Notes: generated by a model not told the origin, from the sequence alone. Positions 7,521 through 16,330 are shown, counted from the first letter of the stretch. The stretch: DNA of 64,000 nt from Syntrophaceae bacterium UBA6087 (GCA_002448235.1 DIXF01000011.1:62001-126000); one strand, 5' to 3'. Numbers and translations: made by a program.

Positions 7521-7577
7521 AAGGGCTTCCCGATCGGATGGAACGAAGAGACCATCCGATCGGGAAGCCCTTTTTTA
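7521..7577 (+). terminator. Strong Rho-independent terminator
   Basis: A perfect 21-bp stem, AAGGGCTTCCCGATCGGATG G at 7521-7541 pairing with its complement at 7552-7572, with a ten-base loop and a run of T after it. It closes the transcript of the TPR protein. Confidence 0.9.
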
Positions 7578-7680
7578 TCGACCGTTCTTTTCTCTCTCCG
7601 TGAATTTTATGCGCAAGAAATTCGGACTATAGAAATCTACGCGTTTTTCCGATGAGCGGGTAAGGGACATTCATAAGAGC

Positions 7681-8118
7681 ATGAAGACAACGGCTGTAAA
7701 ACCTATGAAGTGCGAATTCGCATCCGAGGGGCTCCTCTGGATCGACAAGATTGCCACGGGAGTCGGCATCATCCTCTTCAGCCCGCGGAATAAGGTTGCA
7801 GCGGGCCTTCACATCCTCCGGGGATTATCACAGGGAAGGCGACCGGAAAATCCTGCATACTTTGCTGATACGGCAATCGAGTTCGTCATAAGTGAATTCA
7901 AGAAACTTGGTGCGGACGGTCAGATATCGGTAGCTATTGCCGGAGGAGCTTCCATGCTTGCATCCGGAGACAGTGAAAATGTAGGTTCGCGTCTTGTAAC
8001 CACAATCAAGGAACTCCTCGGCAGGCACAATGTCCATGTCAAACTTGAATCGATAGGCGGCTCCAAGCTCAGGAGTATAATCCTCAATATCGATGAGGGA
8101 AAGATAAAGATATCATGA
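7681..8118 (+). CDS. CheD-like protein lacking the catalytic cysteine
   Basis: A 145-residue CheD homologue. The middle and C-terminal part match the chemoreceptor glutamine deamidase fold: YFADTAIEFVISEFKKLGA, IAGGASML, IGGSKLRSIILNIDEGKI. In CheD a Cys (residue 27 in Thermotoga) and a His (residue 44) catalyse deamidation. Here the His is kept at residue 44 (GLHIL), but the Cys position is Gly27 (KIATGVGII). The protein is therefore unlikely to deamidate and may act by binding alone. No chemoreceptor gene is nearby; a 59-codon ORF and an HDOD gene follow, each overlapping by four bases. The start ATG at 7681 has only a weak ribosome site. Confidence 0.75.
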   Translation: MKTTAVKPMKCEFASEGLLWIDKIATGVGIILFSPRNKVAAGLHILRGLSQGRRPENPAYFADTAIEFVISEFKKLGADGQISVAIAGGASMLASGDSENVGSRLVTTIKELLGRHNVHVKLESIGGSKLRSIILNIDEGKIKIS

Positions 8119-8294
8119 CAATGGACAGAATACAGCGCCGATCGGAACAGTATGCCGGGATCGCCCGGCATCAGGGGACGGAAGCGCCGTGCGAATCGCC
8201 GGAGCAATGTGCGCCGTGGTTGCGGAGCGGTAATCGGAAAGCATCGTTCATCAATCGTCTTTCCTCACGGAAAGAGATGGGGAGATTGTCGTGA
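8115..8294 (+). CDS. Small 59-residue ORF bridging the CheD-like and HDOD genes
   Basis: This frame starts at an ATG that overlaps the CheD-like stop (ATGA at 8115-8118). It ends at a TGA that overlaps the GTG start of the HDOD gene (GTGA at 8291-8294). Such four-base overlaps are typical of translational coupling. The product begins MTMDRIQRRSEQYAG, is basic, and has two Cys in PCESPEQCAP. It resembles no family I know. Within it a perfect hairpin (8152-8171) forms in the mRNA. It could be a real small gene or just an open spacer; codon use and conservation would decide. Confidence 0.45.
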   Translation: MTMDRIQRRSEQYAGIARHQGTEAPCESPEQCAPWLRSGNRKASFINRLSSRKEMGRLS

Positions 8295-9325
8295 AGATAC
8301 AATGCCCTCACTGCAAGAAAGAATACTCCATCCAGGACAAGCTTCTCGCCTCGTACAGAGATAGGGGAAGGCTGTCCATGCCGTGTCCGAGCTGCAAAGG
8401 AATGATAGATATCGATCTGAACCCCTCTTCTCCGAAGGAAAAGGGTCCTGAAGGCCTCGGGCAGGAGAAAGGAGACTTTCTCGCAGGCGATATGCTCAAA
8501 CAGAGGATCTTTCGCACATTGAAGGATCTGCCGCCTATGCCCCAGGTAGCGCAGAAAGCGAGAAAGGTGCTTGCCGACCCCAATTCAAGCTTCTCCGACC
8601 TTGCGAAGATCATCGAAACCGACCAGGGGATCGTCACCCGTGTGCTCAAGATTGCAAACTCTCCGTACTACGGGCGCAGCGGGAATGTCTCCTCGGTTCA
8701 TCACGCGTCGGCCGTTCTCGGGGTCAAAACACTCATGGAACTGCTCAGCCTGGCCTGCTCTTCGGAGATTCTCGGCCAGACTCTCGATGGATACGATCTT
8801 GCCGCCGGCGATCTCTGGACGCACTCTCTGGCGGTTGCCAACGGCTCCCACATCATCGCGCGGCGGATACAGCCCGGCCTCGAGCAGGATGCGTTTTCCG
8901 CCGGCCTCATTCATGACGTGGGAAAGATCATCCTCGATCCATACATCCTGGAAAGAAAGAAAGAGTTCCAGTCTTTCGTCAAGCTGGAGAACGAGTCGTT
9001 CCTCTCCGCAGAAAAAAGGATGCTCGGATTCGACCATGCTGAGATCGCCTCGGAAGTGTGCGAGCACTGGCAGATTCCAAAGCACATCGCCCTTTCGATC
9101 CGCTATCATCACGACCCGACCCCTTCAAACAAGGACATGCTGTCCTATATCGTGCACATGGCAGATGCCATTGCCATCATGAGCGGAATCGGGGCGGGGA
9201 TAGACGGGATGCTCTATTCCCTCCATCCGGAAGCGACGGATATCCTGCGTCTGGAAGATGACGACATAAGCGACATCATGGCCGATATTGCCAGATACGT
9301 CGACAAGACTACCGGCGAGATCTGA
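8291..9325 (+). CDS. HDOD-domain signalling protein with N-terminal zinc ribbon
   Basis: A 344-residue protein. Residues 5-8 (CPHC) and 32-35 (CPSC) form an MJ0042-type zinc-binding ribbon. From about residue 75 comes an HDOD domain: LPPMPQVAQKARKVLADPN, then IIETDQGIVTRVLKIANSPY, and the HD segment AGLIHDVGKIILDPY. HDOD proteins are regulatory, HD-related domains found in two-component and motility control; they are generally not proven phosphohydrolases. It begins at GTG after GGGGAG and overlaps the small ORF before it by four bases, so it is probably co-translated with the CheD-like protein. A link to chemosensory or motility signalling is an inference. Confidence 0.85.
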   Translation: MKIQCPHCKKEYSIQDKLLASYRDRGRLSMPCPSCKGMIDIDLNPSSPKEKGPEGLGQEKGDFLAGDMLKQRIFRTLKDLPPMPQVAQKARKVLADPNSSFSDLAKIIETDQGIVTRVLKIANSPYYGRSGNVSSVHHASAVLGVKTLMELLSLACSSEILGQTLDGYDLAAGDLWTHSLAVANGSHIIARRIQPGLEQDAFSAGLIHDVGKIILDPYILERKKEFQSFVKLENESFLSAEKRMLGFDHAEIASEVCEHWQIPKHIALSIRYHHDPTPSNKDMLSYIVHMADAIAIMSGIGAGIDGMLYSLHPEATDILRLEDDDISDIMADIARYVDKTTGEI

Positions 9326-9504
9326 TAAGACACGGAATCCGGATCGGACATACCCCGCGGCGCAGCGCATTATATCGGCCCGCTTTTTTCCATAACCATT
9401 CGCTTACGATAACGGTTGGATCCGATTTTCTCACTTTACAAAAAAAGTCTGCGAATGATTATTGTATTAACAGAACAAAAAAATAAGGCCGGGTACGGTT
9501 TTTC

Positions 9505-10389
9505 ATGCATATCTTCGAGCCCATATCTCTTCACAGGCAGGATGAATATCTTCACCTGCTCACCGAGAGCGGGATAACGGCATCGGATTACAGCTTTATC
9601 AATCTCTGGGGCTGGGCAGAGGAGTACGGCCTCCAGTGGGCCTGGGGAGAAAATGTTGTCTGGATAAAGCAGACCAGGCCTGAAAAAGCCTATTGGGGGC
9701 CTGTGGGCCCTCTGAAAGCGATCCGATGGGAAGAGGAAATAGGGCTGCTTTCCGAGTCTGCTCCTTCCTTCATACGGGTTCCCCAGGAAGTCGTGTTTGC
9801 CTGGGCGCCGACCTTTAACGGACGGATAGAGGCGCTGGAAGCCCGTGGACACTGGGACTATCTTTATGCAGCAGGGGATCTGGTAATGCTTTCCGGCAAC
9901 AAATATCATAAAAAGAAGAACCTCCTGAACCAGTTTACGAAGAAGTACGCCTACCGGTACCAGGAGCTTAATCATTTCCTCATAGGGAAAACAAAGCAAA
10001 TGCAGGAGCGGTGGTGTGTGTGGAGAGATTGTGAGTCATCAGAGACGCTCTCGGCGGAGAACCGGGTGATAGACCGCGTGCTGGGTGAGTGGGAAAGGCT
10101 TCATAACATCATGGGGGGCGCTCTCATTGTCAATAACGACCTCGTCGCGTTCTGCATCGCCGAGGCCTTTACCCCAAGCACCCTCATCATTCATTTTGAA
10201 AAGGGCTTTACGGAATACTCGGGGATCTACCAGGCCATGAACCAGATGTTTTTAGCAGAGCACAGGGAGTTCCCGTTCGTGAACCGGGAGCAGGACCTGT
10301 GCGAAGAGGGCTTGCGGAAGGCGAAGCTTTCCTATCACCCCGTAGATTTCGTTCGCAAGTATCAGGTGGCCATAAAAAATCCACTTTAA
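9505..10389 (+). CDS. DUF2156 protein (GNAT-fold, LPG synthase C-terminal-like)
   Basis: A 294-residue soluble protein. It has the DUF2156 pattern: YSFINLWGWAEEYGLQWAW near the N-terminus, a KYHKKKNLLNQFTKKY segment in the middle, and the C-terminal EYSGIYQAMNQMFL followed by NREQDLCEEGLRKAKLSYHP. The family shares the double-GNAT fold of the aminoacyl-transferase part of lysyl-phosphatidylglycerol synthases, but stand-alone members have no agreed reaction. No membrane segment is present. The next gene starts 53 bases downstream on the same strand. Confidence 0.8.
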   Translation: MHIFEPISLHRQDEYLHLLTESGITASDYSFINLWGWAEEYGLQWAWGENVVWIKQTRPEKAYWGPVGPLKAIRWEEEIGLLSESAPSFIRVPQEVVFAWAPTFNGRIEALEARGHWDYLYAAGDLVMLSGNKYHKKKNLLNQFTKKYAYRYQELNHFLIGKTKQMQERWCVWRDCESSETLSAENRVIDRVLGEWERLHNIMGGALIVNNDLVAFCIAEAFTPSTLIIHFEKGFTEYSGIYQAMNQMFLAEHREFPFVNREQDLCEEGLRKAKLSYHPVDFVRKYQVAIKNPL

Positions 10390-10442
10390 CAGGAATGGAT
10401 TTCCCATTTGTCCACCGCCGTTCATCTGGTATAAGGCAATAT

Positions 10443-11465
10443 ATGAATGAGCTTTTCTATCCAGCAGACCAGTCGGGACCGGAGTCATTGGCGGCACTGG
10501 GCTCCCTTCTTAAGGAGTTGAAGCATCCCTTCCGGAAAGGCGAGAGCGTCGGCATCAAGCTCCATTGGGGCGAGCGCGGGAACCACGGCTATCTCCCCCC
10601 TTCCTATGCAAAAGAGATTGCCCGGTGGCTTTTCAGCCAGGGGGCAGAGCCCTTTGTCTTCGATACCACCGTGCTCTACTCCGGCGGGAGGAGAAACGGC
10701 CATGACAGCCTGGAAACCGCCTCAGGGCACGGGTACTCTCCCGATTACCTCGGGTGCGAGGTGGTCATCGCGGACGGGCTGGACGGCAAAGATGTGGTCG
10801 ACCTCCCCTGTTCGTACAGGCATTTTCAAAGCGTCCAGGCGGCTGCCGTCGTAGAGAAGGCGCAGGGCTTCGTAATCTTTTCCCACTTCAAGGCCCATCT
10901 CGGGGCCGGGTTCGGCGGCGCCATCAAGAACATTTCCATGGGGTTCGCTTCCCGTGCCCAGAAGCAGCGGATGCATGCCGATGCGAAGCCTTCTTTGAGC
11001 AAAAGGAGATGCACCCGTTGCGGAGTATGCGTCGAAAGCTGTCCCACGGGTGCTGCCCGGGTCGGCGACGACGGATTCCCCGTATATGACCTCGAACTGT
11101 GCATCGGATGCGCCCAGTGCATCGCCATGTGTCCGGACGTTGCCTTGAGGATCTCGTTCAATACGGACCAGAGGGTCTTTCAGGAAAAGATCATCGAGAC
11201 CGCCGCGGCCGTATGGGAGCGGATAAAAAGAAAGACGGTCCTGATCAACGCCCTGGTCGGGATAACGGCGGAATGTGACTGCCTGCCGGGAAAGGCCGAG
11301 TTCATTGCGGAAGACATCGGCTTTCTCGGAGGCTATGAGCCGGTGGGGCTCGATGCCAGGTCTCTGGAACTCGTCGGGAAAGAAGTCATTACCGCTGCCC
11401 ATCCCGGCATTCCATGGGAAAGGCAGTTCGAATACGCAAAAGAGATAGGATTTCCCACTCCATAG
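10443..11465 (+). CDS. DUF362 iron-sulfur protein with two [4Fe-4S] motifs
   Basis: A 340-residue DUF362 protein. The N-terminal two thirds include VGIKLHWGERGN and HFKAHLGAGFGGAIKNISMG, typical of the family. A ferredoxin insert near residues 190-240 carries CTRCGVCVESCP and CIGCAQCIAMCP, which supply eight Cys for two [4Fe-4S] clusters. The reaction of DUF362 proteins is not established; they are common in strict anaerobes and are assumed to be redox proteins. The ATG at 10443 is chosen, with AAGGC upstream; an ATG at 10395 is possible but its Shine-Dalgarno spacing is poor. Confidence 0.85.
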   Translation: MNELFYPADQSGPESLAALGSLLKELKHPFRKGESVGIKLHWGERGNHGYLPPSYAKEIARWLFSQGAEPFVFDTTVLYSGGRRNGHDSLETASGHGYSPDYLGCEVVIADGLDGKDVVDLPCSYRHFQSVQAAAVVEKAQGFVIFSHFKAHLGAGFGGAIKNISMGFASRAQKQRMHADAKPSLSKRRCTRCGVCVESCPTGAARVGDDGFPVYDLELCIGCAQCIAMCPDVALRISFNTDQRVFQEKIIETAAAVWERIKRKTVLINALVGITAECDCLPGKAEFIAEDIGFLGGYEPVGLDARSLELVGKEVITAAHPGIPWERQFEYAKEIGFPTP

Positions 11466-11547
11466 TAGCTGCCCTCCGCCCGCTTGAATGCCGTATCAGG
11501 GGAGGGGTGAAGGAACGCAATGCAATGAATTCAGGAGGGCCTGGTTG

Positions 11548-12744
11548 ATGGAAGCCCCTTCTCCTGTTCGGGATCGTGCCGGACATTTCGGGAAGCGTTT
11601 ACCTCTGAACGTGCACATTTTTCTCCGGATTCTCCTGTCCGGCATCTTTGCATACATCCTCTTTGCGTGCAGCAATGGGGCGATTTCTTCACAAGGGGAC
11701 GAATCGTTTGCCTTCAGCGCCCGGAGATGGCATGAAGCGGAGCAGTCCTTCAGGGGGGATGACCACTGGCTCGGAGGCGACGGCGCATACTCCGTTGACC
11801 TAAAATCCGGCAGGGTGCTGTGGATCTTCGGAGACAGCTTTATCGGGAAAGGGGAATCGAGGCAGAGAAAAGATGCTTCCCTGGTGAGGAACACCGTTGC
11901 TGTCCAGAGAGGATACGATCCTGCAGAAGCGCCCGTCACCTTTTACTGGGGAACAAAAGACGGCCTGCCCGACGCATTTTTTCCCTCGAGCCGGAGCAAC
12001 TGGTACTGGCCGGGGTCAGGGGCTATGGTAATGAGCCGCCTCCTGGTCTTTCTCATGGATATCGAACCGTCTTCGGGAGGGTTCGGTTTTGCCGCAAAGG
12101 GATGGGCGGCGGTGATGATCGAAAACCCCGGGGAAGAGCCCGGGCTCTGGAAGAAAAGCCGGCTTCGGACCCCGGAGAATAGCTTTGGCGTCGTTATCGG
12201 TTCTGCATGCTGTTTTGTACTGGACGGTTATCTGTATGCCTTCGGCGCCCACGCCCTTGATCATGGGGCTTATCCTGTGCGGTGGAATCTCACCGATGCT
12301 GCGCAGGGAAACCTCATGAACCCCCAGTGGTGGACAGGTGAGGCCGGATGGGTAGGGCAGGATAAGCTCACGAGGAGACCCAGGGCCCTTTTCCCGGATG
12401 CCCAGATGGAATACACGGTTCACTACGAGTCTGCGTTGGGCAGATTCGTGGAGGTCCAGACCGACAGCTTTACCGGGCATTGCCTTGTGTACCGCTGGTC
12501 CAAAAACCTTACCGGCCCCTGGTCGGAAAAAAGAAAGCTGTACTGCCCGCCGGCTACCGAGACGAAAGATCTTCTGGTCTACGCAGGCAAGGCCCACCAC
12601 TCACTCAAAGGAGCCGATCTGGTCTGCACCTATGCCCTCAATACACTGGATATGGAAAGGCTCATGGGCGATGACAGCGTATACTATCCTGTCTTCATCA
12701 AGGCAGGCATGAGGAAGGCCGGCGGGGTTGCTGATGGAAGATGA
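11548..12744 (+). CDS. DUF4185-like beta-propeller lipoprotein
   Basis: A 398-residue protein with a membrane-anchor segment near residues 20-42 ending in LLSGIFAYILFAC, a plausible lipobox, so it is likely an outer-membrane or periplasmic lipoprotein. The mature part has the features of DUF4185 / five-bladed propeller proteins: GRVLWIFGDSFIG, WYWPGSGAMV, and MEYTVHYESALGRFVEVQ, which recall glycoside hydrolase propellers. No catalytic residues can be assigned. GGAGGG before the ATG at 11548 supports the start. Its end overlaps the following esterase gene by 11 bases, suggesting a shared function at the cell surface. Confidence 0.7.
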   Translation: MEAPSPVRDRAGHFGKRLPLNVHIFLRILLSGIFAYILFACSNGAISSQGDESFAFSARRWHEAEQSFRGDDHWLGGDGAYSVDLKSGRVLWIFGDSFIGKGESRQRKDASLVRNTVAVQRGYDPAEAPVTFYWGTKDGLPDAFFPSSRSNWYWPGSGAMVMSRLLVFLMDIEPSSGGFGFAAKGWAAVMIENPGEEPGLWKKSRLRTPENSFGVVIGSACCFVLDGYLYAFGAHALDHGAYPVRWNLTDAAQGNLMNPQWWTGEAGWVGQDKLTRRPRALFPDAQMEYTVHYESALGRFVEVQTDSFTGHCLVYRWSKNLTGPWSEKRKLYCPPATETKDLLVYAGKAHHSLKGADLVCTYALNTLDMERLMGDDSVYYPVFIKAGMRKAGGVADGR

Positions 12745-13804
12745 GCTCCGGTCTTGTCTTCTGGAAACCGTGCTGTTTTTTGAACAGATTCAACGGAAGT
12801 TTCATCCGCTCATGATGAAACCGCACGGCGAAAAGCTCTGCATAAGGGCAACATACCTTCGGAACGCCCTGGATGAGGCAGAGGAGGTGCATGAGAATTC
12901 GGAAAGCTTTACAGCCGGCATCCTCTTGAAGGCCGCAGCGCTTGTTCTCGATGCGGTATCGAAGTTCAATGCCTCCGACGATATCCAGGAGGGGATCGTC
13001 AACGCCATGCAGGCCGGAAGAAAGATCTGCCGTATGCGGGAACTGCTTTTTGAGATAAGGAACGAACTGAAAGACGTCGACGATTTTTTCCGGGAAACCC
13101 CCATGGCTCCCCTGCACGGGAAGGACGAAAGACGGGAGGGCTTCGTGCCGGGCGATCAGCTCGTTCACATGGCAAGCGGCATGGATCCCTATGCACGGGG
13201 AGCTCCGACATTTTTCATGCCCTGGGCACCGGAAACAAAGAAGCTCCTTCCGGTGGTCGTTGCCCTTCACGGCGGTTTCGGCCATGGCCGGGATTTCATC
13301 TGGACCTGGATCCGGGAGGCGAGAAGCAGGGCGTTCTTCCTCCTCGCTCCCACATCCTTAGGAATCACCTGGTCAGTGGAAGACCCAGGAATCGATCTGC
13401 TTCCCATGACGGGGCTCTTGGAGAAGCTTGCCGGAGAGTATCCGCTTGATCTCAGGAAGATCCTCCTGACTGGCCTTTCGGACGGTGCAACCTTTGCCCT
13501 GCGGTGCGCACAGCTCCCCGAGACCCCTTTTAAAGCCTTCAGCCCCATATCGGGCGTGCTTCCTCCGGGGGATCTCACGGGTGCCCGCTCAAGAAGGATC
13601 TACTGGCTTCACGGCGCACACGACTGGATGTTTCCCGCGGCTCGGGCACGCTCGGGGCGTGAAGCGCTGCAAAAGGCGGGGGCGGACATCACGCTGAAGA
13701 TCATAGCCGACCTTGCTCATGCCTATCCCTCTGAAGAGAATGCAGGTATCCTTACCTGGTTTGATCCCGCTTTCTTCCCTGGAAAATCCATCCGTAACGG
13801 GTAG
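12734..13804 (+). CDS. Alpha/beta-hydrolase (phospholipase/carboxylesterase type)
   Basis: A 356-residue protein. The first 120 residues are helical and unfamiliar. The rest is an alpha/beta-hydrolase with oxyanion segment VVALHGGFGHGRDF, nucleophile elbow GLSDGA (Ser near 249), the acid in WLHGAHDWMF and the His in DLAHAYPSEE. This layout fits the carboxylesterase / feruloyl-esterase-like group. No signal peptide is seen. It overlaps the DUF4185 lipoprotein gene by 11 bases with ATG at 12734 (a TTG at 12728 is an alternative). The substrate is unknown. Confidence 0.75.
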   Translation: MEDELRSCLLETVLFFEQIQRKFHPLMMKPHGEKLCIRATYLRNALDEAEEVHENSESFTAGILLKAAALVLDAVSKFNASDDIQEGIVNAMQAGRKICRMRELLFEIRNELKDVDDFFRETPMAPLHGKDERREGFVPGDQLVHMASGMDPYARGAPTFFMPWAPETKKLLPVVVALHGGFGHGRDFIWTWIREARSRAFFLLAPTSLGITWSVEDPGIDLLPMTGLLEKLAGEYPLDLRKILLTGLSDGATFALRCAQLPETPFKAFSPISGVLPPGDLTGARSRRIYWLHGAHDWMFPAARARSGREALQKAGADITLKIIADLAHAYPSEENAGILTWFDPAFFPGKSIRNG

Positions 13805-13971
13805 CCTTCTTTTCAGAAGCGAACGGCCGTGTTCCGCCAATACCCGGTAAGCTGCCAGAACTGCGGTCTGTATCTTCTTGCGGCCGTGTCCGAACCCCCT
13901 CAGGCAGCCGTGTTATCTCATGATCAGCTTCCATAGTGCCGATTACCTTTCCATAAGGAGGGGTTTAAAAC

Positions 13972-14502
13972 GTGAGAAGAGCACTGTTCATAGGGTTTCT
14001 TGGATTGCTGGCCCTCATCACGGGATGCGCTGCCAACCGGGAGGTCCGTGTCATGGATACCACGGCGTACTGCGGCTGCGGGGAGTGCTGCAGCTGGGAG
14101 CGGGGAAGCTGGAGCTACATGAAGCTCGATGTCTGGAACAAGTACATCAGCAAAGGCAAGTATGCCGGAAAATCCTATTCGGGCCTGACAGCGAGCGGAA
14201 CCAGGCCCCGTATGCCCCAGCCCGGCCTTTTCTCTTTAGACAGCGTCGTACATCCCTGGATGATCCCGATACGGACGGTCTTCTTTCCCTGGCTTCTGCT
14301 TCCCGGCAGCGGCACCATTGCAGCAGATACAAAGTACCACCCGTTCGGGACCAGAATGTATATCCCGGGATATGGATGGGGAGTGGTTGAAGATCGTGGA
14401 TCGGCCATAAAAGGACCGACCAGGATAGACCTTTATCATAATACCCACAACCAGGCCCTGATATGGGGCAGAAAAAAAGTCAGGGTCGAGATAGAAAGAT
14501 AA
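13972..14502 (+). CDS. 3D-domain lipoprotein (lytic-transglycosylase-like fold)
   Basis: A 176-residue lipoprotein starting at GTG ten bases after AAGGAGG. The signal peptide ends in the lipobox LITGC. The mature protein has DTTAYCGCGECCSW followed by TIAADTKYHPFGTRMYIPGY and VVEDRGSAIKGPTRIDLY, which is the '3D' double-psi barrel with its three conserved Asp, as in MltA and YabE/Rpf-like proteins. The fold is used for peptidoglycan cleavage. The four Cys near the mature N-terminus are unusual and may form disulfides or bind a metal. Confidence 0.8.
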   Translation: MRRALFIGFLGLLALITGCAANREVRVMDTTAYCGCGECCSWERGSWSYMKLDVWNKYISKGKYAGKSYSGLTASGTRPRMPQPGLFSLDSVVHPWMIPIRTVFFPWLLLPGSGTIAADTKYHPFGTRMYIPGYGWGVVEDRGSAIKGPTRIDLYHNTHNQALIWGRKKVRVEIER

Positions 14503-14566
14503 TCTGTTCATCTCTCGGATGGCAGCCGGTATTGAAATACTTATTCCATAGGGTATCCATTACCCC

Positions 14567-14830
14567 ATGATGCTGCAGAAAATCCATGTCGAGTGCAAGG
14601 GGGGCCATCCGCACCATGAAGAGCCCGTCGCCTTTGTCTTCGAAGGAGAACGGTACACAATACAGGAAATAATCGACAGGTGGTACGAAGGACGTAACGC
14701 CCCCGCCAAGGTAGAGCTTGACTACTACCGTGTCCTTACGGACAAGGGCGTGTTCATTCTGCGGTACAATATGCTCTTCGATGCCTGGGCCATAATCACC
14801 CGGATACGGGGAGAGCTCCTGCCCTTATGA
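14567..14830 (+). CDS. Small DUF6504-like cytoplasmic protein
   Basis: An 87-residue protein without signal or membrane segment. The core EGERYTIQEIIDRWYEG followed by LDYYRVLTDKGVFILRY resembles DUF6504, whose members share a RYRVxEVLxRW element and a YFRVxTD strand. No function is known for the family. The start may be ATG 14567 or the adjacent ATG 14570; the ribosome site is weak. It stands alone between the 3D lipoprotein and the crotonase. Confidence 0.6.
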   Translation: MMLQKIHVECKGGHPHHEEPVAFVFEGERYTIQEIIDRWYEGRNAPAKVELDYYRVLTDKGVFILRYNMLFDAWAIITRIRGELLPL

Positions 14831-14969
14831 TGCCCTGCCGCAGTGGTCTCACCTGCTTTGGGATCTCGATGGATCTTCTCGAATGACAAACCATGGAAAA
14901 TCATCTATTATATCCAGCGCTCAGAGCCGTATTACGGGAAAGATCAAAACTATTGAGCAGGAGGAAGAA

Positions 14970-15728
14970 ATGTTAAATGTGAGAAATGAGGAAGGGATAA
15001 TTACAGCGGAATTCGATCACGGGAAGGTGAATTCCATCACGCGCGAGACCTTGCTGACGCTCAGCGAGGTGGTAAAGCAGGCCAATCAGGACGATGCGGT
15101 CAGGGGTATCATCCTTACCGGCGCAGGCAGGACGTTTTCCGGAGGGTTCGATCTGCCGATGTTTCTGGGCTTTAAGACTCTCCCCGAGATCGTTGAATTT
15201 TTTAATGAAGAAGAAGAGATCCTCATAGAGCTCTTTATGTGCAAAAAGCCCGTCGTTTCCGCCATCAACGGCCATGCCATTGCCGGCGGCCTGATCCTTG
15301 CCATGGCTTCCGACTACCGCATTGCCAAGAACCATCCGAAGATCAACCTCGGCATGAGCGAGATCAAGCTCGGCCTGCCGTTGTCCCTTGCCCAGTCGGG
15401 TGTAATGCGTTTCGGCTTCGACAGCGATAAGAAATTCCGCGATATGATGTACTTCGGCAAGATGCTCACCGTCGTTCAGGCGCAGGAGTTCGGGATCGTA
15501 GATGAGATCGTGGAAGAAGCCGATCTCATGCCGAGGGCCAAGAAGGTTGTCTCCAAGTGGATCGACAACCCGGGCCGGGCGTTCACCAAGCTCAAAGAAG
15601 GACTGAAAAAGCCCGTGGCGGACAGGATGAGGCAGAGAATCGCCCAGGAAGACTGGCAGACTAGCCTGAACTGCTTCTTCAACAAGGATGTGCGGGGCGC
15701 GCTCGAATTCGTCATGTCCATGATGTAG
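14970..15728 (+). CDS. Enoyl-CoA hydratase/isomerase (crotonase) family protein
   Basis: A 252-residue crotonase-fold enzyme acting on an acyl-CoA. The oxyanion-hole segments are ILTGAGRTFSGGFDLPMF and INGHAIAGGLILAMASDYRI. The segment LGMSEIKLGLPL carries a Glu as in delta3,delta2-enoyl-CoA isomerases rather than the two-Glu pattern of hydratases. The exact reaction is open. AGGAGG six bases before ATG 14970 fixes the start. No other beta-oxidation gene adjoins, apart from an AMP-forming acyl-CoA ligase 600 bases downstream on the other strand. Confidence 0.85.
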   Translation: MLNVRNEEGIITAEFDHGKVNSITRETLLTLSEVVKQANQDDAVRGIILTGAGRTFSGGFDLPMFLGFKTLPEIVEFFNEEEEILIELFMCKKPVVSAINGHAIAGGLILAMASDYRIAKNHPKINLGMSEIKLGLPLSLAQSGVMRFGFDSDKKFRDMMYFGKMLTVVQAQEFGIVDEIVEEADLMPRAKKVVSKWIDNPGRAFTKLKEGLKKPVADRMRQRIAQEDWQTSLNCFFNKDVRGALEFVMSMM

Positions 15729-15854
15729 CATACGCATAGCAAGCAGCGGCCAGCAAAGAGCGAAGGGTGCCGCCGGTTCGGGCTCGATATCTCCCGGCGG
15801 TACCTGTGCTGAAGTTCGGACCTTAGGTGCGTTCCTGGAAAGGTAAGTAACCGG

Positions 15855-16283
15855 ATGATCGTTATTACCGACCGGATTTCTCTTGATGAAAACGAGCTCC
15901 AGTGGGACTTTATCCGCTCGTCGGGCCCCGGAGGCCAGAATGTCAACAAGGTCGCCACTGCGGTGCAGCTCCGTTTCGATGTCCTCAAGTCTCCGAATCT
16001 GACCGATGCGATAAAGTCAAGAGTCCGGCAGATCGCGGGCAAACGCATGACAGCCGACGGGATCCTCATCATAACCGCACGGCGTTTCAGGTATCAGGAG
16101 AGAAACCGGGAAGATGCCCTGGAGCGATTGGCCGAAATCGTCAGGCAGGCTGCAACTCCTCCGAAGCGCAGGATCGGGACCAGACCCTCAAGGTCGTCCA
16201 TGGAGGAAAGGATCCGGGAGAAGAAGCTTAAGGGCGACAGGAAACATAAACGCGGGAAGCAGACCTCACGCTTCGATGAATAA
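15855..16283 (+). CDS. arfB: Peptidyl-tRNA hydrolase ArfB (ribosome rescue)
   Basis: A 142-residue release-factor-like protein with the catalytic GGQ in SSGPGGQNVNKVATAVQLRF, no codon-recognition domain, and a basic C-terminal tail (KKLKGDRKHKRGKQ) that in ArfB enters the empty mRNA channel of stalled ribosomes. It frees nascent chains from non-stop complexes. The length matches E. coli YaeJ. The gene ends 47 bases from the convergent acyl-CoA ligase. Confidence 0.93.
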   Translation: MIVITDRISLDENELQWDFIRSSGPGGQNVNKVATAVQLRFDVLKSPNLTDAIKSRVRQIAGKRMTADGILIITARRFRYQERNREDALERLAEIVRQAATPPKRRIGTRPSRSSMEERIREKKLKGDRKHKRGKQTSRFDE

Positions 16284-16330
16284 CGCGGCCTTGCGAGGCC
16301 TTGATGCCCCGCGGCCTGCTGTGGGCTCGT

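Noticed and set aside
8152..8171. Perfect hairpin ATGCCGGG-ATCG-CCCGGCAT as a terminator
   Set aside because: No T-run follows it and it lies inside a coupled ORF before the HDOD gene, so termination there is unlikely.
13805..13971. Short frame with CQNCGLYLL before the 3D lipoprotein gene
   Set aside because: Only 36 codons with no ribosome site; the Cys pair alone is not support for a gene.
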